The notes under the pieces were generated by a model. It did not search any database. It saw only the letters and a list, made by a program, of their open reading frames with translations, and was not told the DNA's origin. This document shows positions 57,629-64,000 of a stretch of DNA of 64,000 bases, in pieces. Each line of letters opens with the position of its first letter. Within the stretch, counting starts at the first letter, position 1. The position numbers and the translations under genes are program-made. Source of the stretch: Istiophorus platypterus (Eukaryota > Chordata > Actinopteri > Istiophoriformes > Istiophoridae); the NCBI GenBank assembly GCA_016859345.1, contig CM029119.1, positions 12,051,896 to 12,115,895 on the forward strand, given 5' to 3'.

Positions 57629-58590
57629 AAAGAGAAGGGGGGTTGGGTCGCGTTTCGTCCGTCTCCGTTTCAGAAATAATCACAAATAAATTAAAGGGGA
57701 GACGCTCTCCTGCGCTGAAGGGCGGCGTCGGTGACCCTCGCTCTCCGGGCTCCGGTGGCCGCCGGTCACGTCCATTTGTTGGAAGATGGCATCGCGGATT
57801 TACAGGTACCGGGGCGGCGGGTGGAGGTGGGGGGGAGGTGGTGGTGGTGGGGGGGGAGGAGGAGCCATCAATAGCAGACGTCGACGCTTATCTGGAGGTT
57901 TGGTTATTTTTAGTGAGCGCTCCATCAATTTTCGACGATTCTAACTTTGCGGTCGCACACGGCTCGGACGGGAACTCGAGGGTCCGGGAGACGCTTTGGA
58001 TTTTTTATGAGAGCTCTGCTCTGGCATTAAAACCAGTTTCCTAACAAGGACTTGTGAATGGCGAAATCATTTAAAAAGCCCCCCCCCTTTCATTCTGGTG
58101 TCGTTAAGATTGGCCCCTAACGTGCGTAAAAACGGACCAAAAGTGTGCATTTCCTAAAATCACGGATTCGCATTTTAGGTGTCAAATGGTTAGAATAAAA
58201 GACGTAAACATTTTTTTTTAATTATTATTATTATTATTATTATTATTTAAAGATGCTGCAGCAGAGAATAAACTAAAAGTATCTCCGACATGTTGCGCCT
58301 CTTACGGTTGGGCCGATGAAGAGCATCACAGCCGCGCGGTGCGGATCACGAACAGGGAAACGACAACTGGAAACCGGTTCAACGAGCCGATGGACGCGAG
58401 TGTTTCTCTATAATAGGCAGCGACGAATACGTGAAAGGTACGAAAAGTGAAAACGTGACGATTTCTCACCCACAGCGGTAGTTTTACTCCGCCTAGTGGA
58501 CAAGGTGTGCACTGATCGTTGAGGTCCAACTTGTGGCATTTGCTCTTGACAAATATCAGGCTGTTTATGAATTATTTTTTTGGAAAAAAA
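57629..58590. repeat. Tandem duplication, copy 2 (~962 bp)
   Basis: Second, directly adjacent copy of 56661-57628 in the same orientation. The offset is 968 bp at the start and 962 bp at the end because of three small length changes in homopolymer or (TTA)n runs. After the shared GACAAATATCAGGCTG... tail and a poly-A, the sequence departs into unique DNA with GAAAAGCTGCTC. Confidence 0.95.
57811..57864 (+). other. G-rich tract with quadruplex potential (copy 2)
   Basis: Second copy of the G-run stretch at 56843-56896, carried by the tandem duplication. No differences from the first copy were seen. Confidence 0.55.
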
Positions 58591-58698
58591 AAGAAAAGCT
58601 GCTCAAAAGAAAGGGAATTTATCCAAGCAAACACAACATATATTTCAGAAAAAAAACCCAACACAGACAACTTGCATTCCATTAACTGTACTTGTGTT

Positions 58699-58704
58699 TT
58701 TAAT
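58699..58704 (-). terminator. Candidate dlg5 polyadenylation signal (ATTAAA)
   Basis: ATTAAA on the minus strand about 960 bp after the dlg5 stop codon; I saw no AATAAA on the minus strand between the stop and this point. If used, the dlg5 3'UTR ends just before the duplicated block that starts near 58590. This is a motif match only. Confidence 0.3.
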
Positions 58705-59661
58705 ATCTTGTAGAAATATTAACCTTCATTAGAAGAAAACCTGACCTAAAGCGTTTCATCCAAACTGGAGATGAAATGTTGATAATGTGATCCATCGAAA
58801 ATCCAAGAGGTGCGTATAAATGTCCTGGCAGCCGACCACGAACCAGAAATAAAATATCCCTTCTTAAAAATATCCACTGGACGAGGAGGAACACTATTGG
58901 CAATACCAGTAGAACAGACAAACTGGAATAACTGGTGAAACTAACACACATGTAGTATGTTTTAACATGGAAGTTGTTGTGTTAATAAATCCAAGAATGC
59001 ATTGTGATCAACAATTTTTTTTTTTTTTAGCTTGGCACAATATTTTTAAGTATTAAATTTATGTCAACGGGGGGGTGGGGGGGTGGCATCAGACAATAAA
59101 ATAAAACAAGACCGTGACACAATGTGAAGGAAGCAAATTTGCCCCAATCTCTCCTCTATAAATAAGAACATTAACTGGAAAATATCTTCCTTCCTACTAA
59201 CTAGACAACTACATTTGTATAACAAAGGTTCATAACCAACATCTTTGATTTGATTAGATAAATTAAATGGCAGGAAAATACGTATAAATATAGCGAAGGG
59301 AACATGGCACGCCTTTTTTTTTTTTAAAATCTTCATTTCAAGAAAAAAGTCTTAAGTTTGCGTTGATGCAGATTTCCTGTGGTCCGACAAAGTGGGATTA
59401 AAAGGAGTGCTACTAGATATAAGGGGAAATAAAACATTCAAGTATTTTATACTAGTGTAAACAAATCTATCTGTAGTACAGTACATCACTATTGTAGTGG
59501 GAATATTACATGGTCATCTTCATCATCAGTGCTGATACTGGTATATGTGAAAGAGTATTGGAGTTAAACATGTCTCTTAGCTGTACCGCTTCACTGTGAA
59601 TCCCATAATAAAAAGTAATCCTCTGATGTTTCAGAGCGACGCGAGGTGAGAGGTGACGGTT
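58700..59661 (-). other. dlg5: Probable dlg5 3'UTR
   Basis: AT-rich unique-looking DNA downstream of the dlg5 stop, up to a candidate ATTAAA signal. It contains a short G-rich run (59069-59085) and a T tract near 59010-59029 but no recognised gene. The extent is inferred, since no transcript data are available. Confidence 0.4.
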
Positions 59662-59765
59662 CTACGGTGCTCCATCTGGAATCCACAGTACTTTACTCTG
59701 CTCCTGCTCCACGATGGTCATGATCTGAGTGCAAATGTAGGAGACGCTGCCTCCCTGGACAACGC
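59662..59765 (-). CDS. dlg5: dlg5 last coding exon with stop codon
   Basis: This 104 bp coding part (two bases completing Gly, 33 codons and TAG at 59664-59662) encodes VVQGGSVSYICTQIMTIVEQ, then EQSKVLWIPDGAP and stop. The acceptor is TTGCAG. The VLWIP ending is what I remember for the DLG5 C-terminus. The exon continues into the 3'UTR to the left. Confidence 0.87.
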
Positions 59766-61774
59766 CTGCAACACAGTTTGGGGGGGGGGGGTGTTACATG
59801 GGGAGTGTTAAGCATGTGGCTGAAATTCTTCCTTCAAGTATATAAACATCTAGAGCGGCAACTACTCAATGTTTTCATTATCAATTAATCTTCTGATTTT
59901 ATTAACTGATAATAATTGGACAATAAAATGTTAGAAATTGTGAAAAATGTAAGGCTGCATTTACATTATCTATTAATTCTGATTATTTTCAACTCTACGC
60001 ATTTAGCATTGCATTCATTATGGTCATTCGTACCAAAAACCGATGCAAAGGAACCAGAGGTATCCTCTACTTTATTTATCTTTTTCCTCCTTGTCGAAAC
60101 CTTGCGCATACATTACCCACAATACAACTCAACTGCTGACAGTTAGGTCAGAGTTTTTTGTGCATTATGCTAGAAGTGGTAAACGTAGAGTCAGGCAAGA
60201 ATGAGGATCAGGCTACAGGTTGACCATCTGAAATAATCTGAGCTCCCCTTTGACACTTATGTCTGTGAAACTGAAGATTGTCCTTTATGATTTCTTTTGG
60301 CCCAATGTAATATTTTTCAAATTACTTTATATGAGTTTACCATCACATAAGGAAAAGCACTACGAAAAGCAGAAAATCCTCATACTGGAAACTTTAAAAT
60401 CAGGAAATAAGTGGGTTTGTTTTTCTTGAGAAGCATCTAACAATTTATCAGTCATCTAAATCAACTGATAAATTTTCTATCAAATCAACTTATCAAATGG
60501 CAAATTTCCCCAGAACCCAATGCAGTATCTTCATTAGGTTTGTACTGTCTAACCAACAATTTTAAAAAATAAATAAATACAAAAACCTCAAAAATATTAA
60601 ATCTACAATAATAATTTGATCCTTTTTCTCGGTTTTATGCTATTGATCACAGTTTCAGTTTACCATCTAATCATTTCAGCGCTATAAACAACATTAAGAT
60701 TCTCATGGACAAACAGGATTGCAGCCAAACTGGTTGCAGATAAACAGAACTGTAGGGATGGGACCAGCCTCAGTTCAGGCCATCTACCGCCCAATGCTCA
60801 GAATTATAACCGCTGATAATTATAGTTCTCATCGTCATGGCTTGTGTGCAGGAGTTGGCCAGCCACCTCTCCCTGTTAGAAAGGATCAGTGGTGGTATGT
60901 GTTCATATCCAAAGCCCTTCCCCATAAATCGCCTCCTTTTATAGAGTCATTAATCAGCTGGACAGTTGGGTGTCTCAGACTGGTTGCTGTTCCAGATAAT
61001 AAACTTTATCTCTGATCTGTTAAAGACCTCAGGGAGATTGTGCTCGAAAAACCTCAGAAAAACACCCAGTGCTGTTGAAGCCTCTCACTGGTTAAACTAC
61101 TTGTTACCATTAGTAATCCCAGAGTGATAAATTCTAGACTGATAGATTATAGTTGGTGTAAGTGGGACATGAACTAACCCTGTAGAGGAAAGACTTCTGT
61201 CTTTGGTGAAATTAGATTTACATGCCTAGTTTCAAGTAAGTAAGATTTCAGCCCAAAATTGCCCCGATCCATGGGAATGAAAATGAGCGTTGGGCACAAT
61301 AATTGGTTGTTCTATACCCTGTAGTTTATCACAGTCCAGACATTTTACTGTGTGTGCAGGAGGACTCAAGTTCCCCGCAGAAAGATTAGCATCTTAGAGT
61401 TTTTTGCTTTGACCACCACAAAATTCCTTTTATCTCCACTGTGCTGAGGTAGAGGGAGAAATCTCAACGCACTCAACAGTCTGCATGGAGAGATACCACT
61501 GGAGGTGAATTTAGAAATGTTCTTTAATTGGTCTGACGTGACATTATGGTTTTAGAGACAAACCTTTATTAACAAATTGTTCAATACTGAAGTCATGTAG
61601 CAATGAAACCCAAATTTTTCACCATGTACATATTTAGTATGTCATTCAGCACATTTACAAAGTCATGTACACAAAGATTTATCCGTAAGATCAAAATAAT
61701 TGTTGCTATTATTTAATCCCTGTATCCATTCTAGCTTTTGTACATCAGAGATGAAATTAATGATTTCCACCAAC
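59766..61774 (-). other. dlg5: dlg5 last intron
   Basis: About 2.0 kb between the two last coding exons. It holds a G10-11 run (59780-59791) next to the acceptor and a repeat fragment at 59853-59945; otherwise nothing recognised. Confidence 0.75.
59853..59945. mobile_element. Fish MITE-like repeat, fragment (copy D)
   Basis: GCGGCAACTACTCAATGTTT, TCATTATCAATTAATCTTCT and ACAATAAAATGTTAGAAATT followed by GTGAAAAATGTAAGG resemble the inverted start of the family at 14870-15252 (CAACTAACGATTATTTTCAT type). Confidence 0.5.
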
Positions 61775-61884
61775 CTGTGAAGAAGCGGCTGTACTCCTGC
61801 TCTATTTTTTGCGCCGCCTCAAACTGCTCCTTGGAATGTTTCTGAGAGAGTTTATCCCGCAGGTACAAAGGGTCCTTCTGCTCT
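61775..61884 (-). CDS. dlg5: dlg5 penultimate coding exon: guanylate-kinase-like domain
   Basis: This 110 bp exon (one base completing Lys, 36 codons, then G) encodes EQKDPLYLRDKLSQKHSKEQ, then FEAAQKIEQEYSRFFT. The pattern of a charged amphipathic helix ending in EYSRFFTGVVQG corresponds to the final helices of MAGUK guanylate-kinase-like domains (compare the EQEFGEYFTAVVQG type in other DLG proteins). These domains have lost kinase activity and bind phosphopeptides. Acceptor TTGTCAG, donor GTTGGT. Confidence 0.87.
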
Positions 61885-63984
61885 CTGACAAGACAACATC
61901 AGCACCTGTCAGCATCCTAGAAAAATCTCATCTCACAGCTTACACAGAATCATAACTTGGCACAATACCCCAGTGTGGAAAGGGGCAGAGTTTGAGAACT
62001 ACATCATTTTTTAGGTTTTGATTGTTGCGGTCAGATTTTGAAACGAAATGCCCACACAGCCTTTAAATTGCTTTAAGGCTGCTTGCTCTGCTAACTTCTC
62101 TCGACACTGTGATTGTAGCATGTACATTTGTAAGATGGATTTTAACATGTTTACTTAAAATTATAATCGCAACATAAGCCTGAGTGCCTTAACTCCCCGG
62201 TTCATCTTAAAATGTCACTTAATTTATTCTGACATGGCTGAATAATAAAAATTTGCACTGCAACAACTGCATAGCATTTCTCTTGGTTACGACTGCGTAC
62301 TCAAACTACCATTGCATACCACTTAAGATGAACAATATGGATAAAACCTATTGCAATGATTCACGATTTGAAGTATGTAAAAAAATAAAAATACGAATAA
62401 CTAGTTTGGAATTTCTCCAATGGCATGAGTATCTGAGAATTCAAAGTACTTTATCATATTGAAGCGAAAACTTAGAGATCCATTTTTACAAAACCCTTCT
62501 CGTTTAGTTTCAACATTGCCCACAACGGACTAAAACGACCAGCGACACCGTTTAAAAGGACATTTTAATATACATGGTAAAGAGAAATCTCTGCACAACC
62601 CTATTGGGTCCGATATACAAAGCACTACGGAGCTTTGGTGAAATCTTTCCACTTTAAAGCACTGGTTCACTTCCTATCTGCACACAGTCTTATGAAGAAG
62701 TCATGGGTTTTCAGTCTTCATCCACTGGGAGCCTCTGACCTAACCCAGAATCACATCCCCATCTCTCCCTGCCACTCAGTATGCACTCAACGTACTGGTC
62801 TGCAGATGCCTCCCAGAGGCCAAAAACCCATGGAAAAGCTCGAGCCTCTGTCAATCACTGCAGCAGGCACTGGGAGGTGTGTTTATATGCACATGGCGGC
62901 CGCTGCGGATGGGGGCACTGAGTGTTTTTGCCACCCACGCAATGAAGCAGAGCCACAAGGCCCTGCAGGGTCTCCCTGGACAGCTGGCACTCAGCTGATG
63001 ACAGCGAGGGCTTAGCAGGAATCAGTTTCCACCACGTTTGCCTGCTGCACCACTTCATTTGTAGGCGTGGGTGTGTACATGGGTGGCCGAGAAAGCCCGT
63101 TTCTGCCAGACCTGAGCTCGTCTTCATTCGTGTGTGTGCATGTGTGTAAAGTACCATGCTGAGGGGTTCAGCAGATTTAATCTTCCTCTGCGATTACAAA
63201 TGAAAAAGCAGAGGGACCTTTAGAAATCACCATCATTCTATAAAAATCCCGGCAGGTGGTGGAAGAGAGCAGGTTGTTGTTTCTGAACTAAAGACACTGA
63301 TCAAATCGTGTTGATTGATTTGTTTCTGTTGTGTCTGCAAGATTAAAATGATTATGAAAGCAGCAAGAAATGTGCACACGTCAATTTCCTGAGTCTCTCT
63401 CTCTCTCTCTCGAAAATTAAAAAGACAGTAATCAAGAATTCTATTTCCTGGGAGGAGATCTGGCATCGACATAGAGGTGAGCTCATTTTTGGAGAAACGT
63501 GCAGCCGAGTCATTCTAACATCCATCCTCTCAACCAAAACATTGTCCCAACAAGGAAAAGCATTTAAAGACACAATTATGCCAAATAATATTCTACATGT
63601 GTGTGTAACTGCTACATTTTGATTATTTGTCCAATTTAATGTCCAATCAGTTGAATACAAAAAACAGGTGATTAAATTAGACGCTAAAGACAGTGTATGT
63701 TTTCACTTTATGTTGATGACTTTAGTGTCATAGTGTTTTATATTTCTAAACATCATATTCTCATAAACAGCCTCCACAACCAAAAGTCTTGGATGAATGA
63801 TTTTCTCAGTATGTCACAGTGAAGGATCTGAACTTGAAGCGAGACTGGGTAAACAGCAGTGGCACCAAAACACACAGCATGTTGACGTGCACTTGACATG
63901 TCTTCAGGGCAGGAAATCAAAAAATAACTGAAACAAACATTAAAAAAAATAAATAAATTAAAAAAAGGATATGGGATTACTCAC
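61885..63984 (-). other. dlg5: dlg5 intron
   Basis: About 2.1 kb between the edge exon and the penultimate coding exon. A short CT run lies at 63394-63410 and a local GC-rich part at 62860-63010. No further exon or gene was recognised; the frames at 62635-63157 have no known similarity. Confidence 0.7.
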
Positions 63985-64000
63985 TTTATCTGCTTGGCAT
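63985..64000 (-). CDS. dlg5: dlg5, partial exon at window edge
   Basis: Only the last 16 bases of this exon are inside the window. On the minus strand they read (..AT) GCC AAG CAG ATA AA followed by donor GTGAGTAAT, giving AKQI and two bases of a Lys codon. The next exon supplies the third base, and the phase agrees. This is the part of the guanylate-kinase-like domain where related MAGUKs have the end of the core beta sheet. The piece is tiny, so its support comes from the splice donor and the phase fit with the next exon. Confidence 0.7.

Larger units (their letters stand above)
59662..64000 (-). other. dlg5: dlg5 gene, 3' end (last coding exons)
   Basis: This minus-strand gene enters from the right edge. 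Three pieces (64000-63985, 61884-61775, 59765-59662) join in phase and encode AKQIK-EQKDPLYLRDKLSQ..., FEAAQKIEQEYSRFFT and GVVQGGSVSYICTQ to the stop. This is the C-terminal part of a membrane-associated guanylate-kinase-like domain as in DLG/ZO proteins, ending in VLWIP plus a few residues. DLG5 is a cytoplasmic scaffold of cell junctions and polarity. I chose dlg5 over other MAGUKs because of the VLWIP ending and because DLG5 lies next to KCNMA1 on the same strand in human. The PDZ and SH3 parts lie outside the window. The paralogue (a or b) cannot be told. Confidence 0.85.

Noticed and set aside
56675..58044. Two similar plus-strand frames (134 and 157 codons) as a duplicated small gene
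   Set aside because: They are the same duplicated non-coding block read through G-rich DNA; the C-terminal thirds differ only by homopolymer slips and no known domain is visible.
62635..63157. Additional dlg5 exon in a GC-rich part of the intron
   Set aside because: The flanking dlg5 exons already join in phase with continuous guanylate-kinase-like sequence, leaving no room for another exon, and the frames resemble no MAGUK sequence.

Overview
The window looks like nuclear DNA from a ray-finned (probably percomorph) fish. It is AT-rich and intron-dominated, with long introns, GT-AG splice sites, many microsatellites and several interspersed repeats typical of teleost genomes. There is no bacterial, viral or organellar gene organisation. 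Almost all short open frames are chance or antisense frames; the real coding content is about 1.3 kb of small exons, all on the minus strand.

Two genes lie head-to-tail on the minus strand. From right to left, the window first holds the 3' end of dlg5 (discs-large homolog 5, a MAGUK scaffold). Its three last coding pieces (63985-64000 partial, 61775-61884, 59662-59765) join in phase and encode the C-terminal end of the guanylate-kinase-like domain and the stop codon. A 3.7 kb intergenic stretch follows (59661 to 55963). It holds the probable dlg5 3'UTR, a nearly perfect ~0.96 kb tandem duplication (about 56661-57628 and 57629-58590) and the GC/CpG-rich 5' flank of the next gene. The rest of the window is the 5' part of kcnma1, the pore-forming alpha subunit of the BK (Slo1, KCa1.1) calcium- and voltage-gated potassium channel. 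The order dlg5-kcnma1 on one strand is also found in human, which supports both identifications.

The kcnma1 exons all join in phase: exon 1 (55729-55962, N-terminus and S0), exon 2 (43736-43879, S0-S1 linker), exon 3 (20216-20277, S1), exon 4 (13910-14003, S2), exon 5 (13695-13806, S3), exon 6 (7444-7519, S4 voltage sensor), exon 7 (6324-6399, S5), exon 8 (6004-6174, pore loop with TVGYGD and most of S6), and two exons for the end of S6 and the S6-RCK1 linker, 9a (3902-3993) and 9b (3725-3816). Exons 9a and 9b have equal length and identical phases and are separated by 85 bp. Including both, or neither, would break the reading frame, so they are a mutually exclusive pair. The RCK gating-ring exons lie beyond the left edge. 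Introns range from 103 bp (intron 4) to 23.5 kb (intron 2).

Intronic DNA contains simple repeats ((TA)25, (TG)28, (CA)n, (GTCT)n, GA-rich tracts, C and G homopolymers), a 240 bp palindromic MITE flanked by TA, a tRNA-derived SINE, copies of several known-looking fish repeat families, and an irregular array based on a CAAGTC-like word. No CRISPR array, rRNA gene or confident tRNA gene was seen. The observations most worth a second look are the 9a/9b exon pair, in which the alternative exon changes pore-vestibule charge, and the very young tandem duplication immediately upstream of the kcnma1 promoter region.
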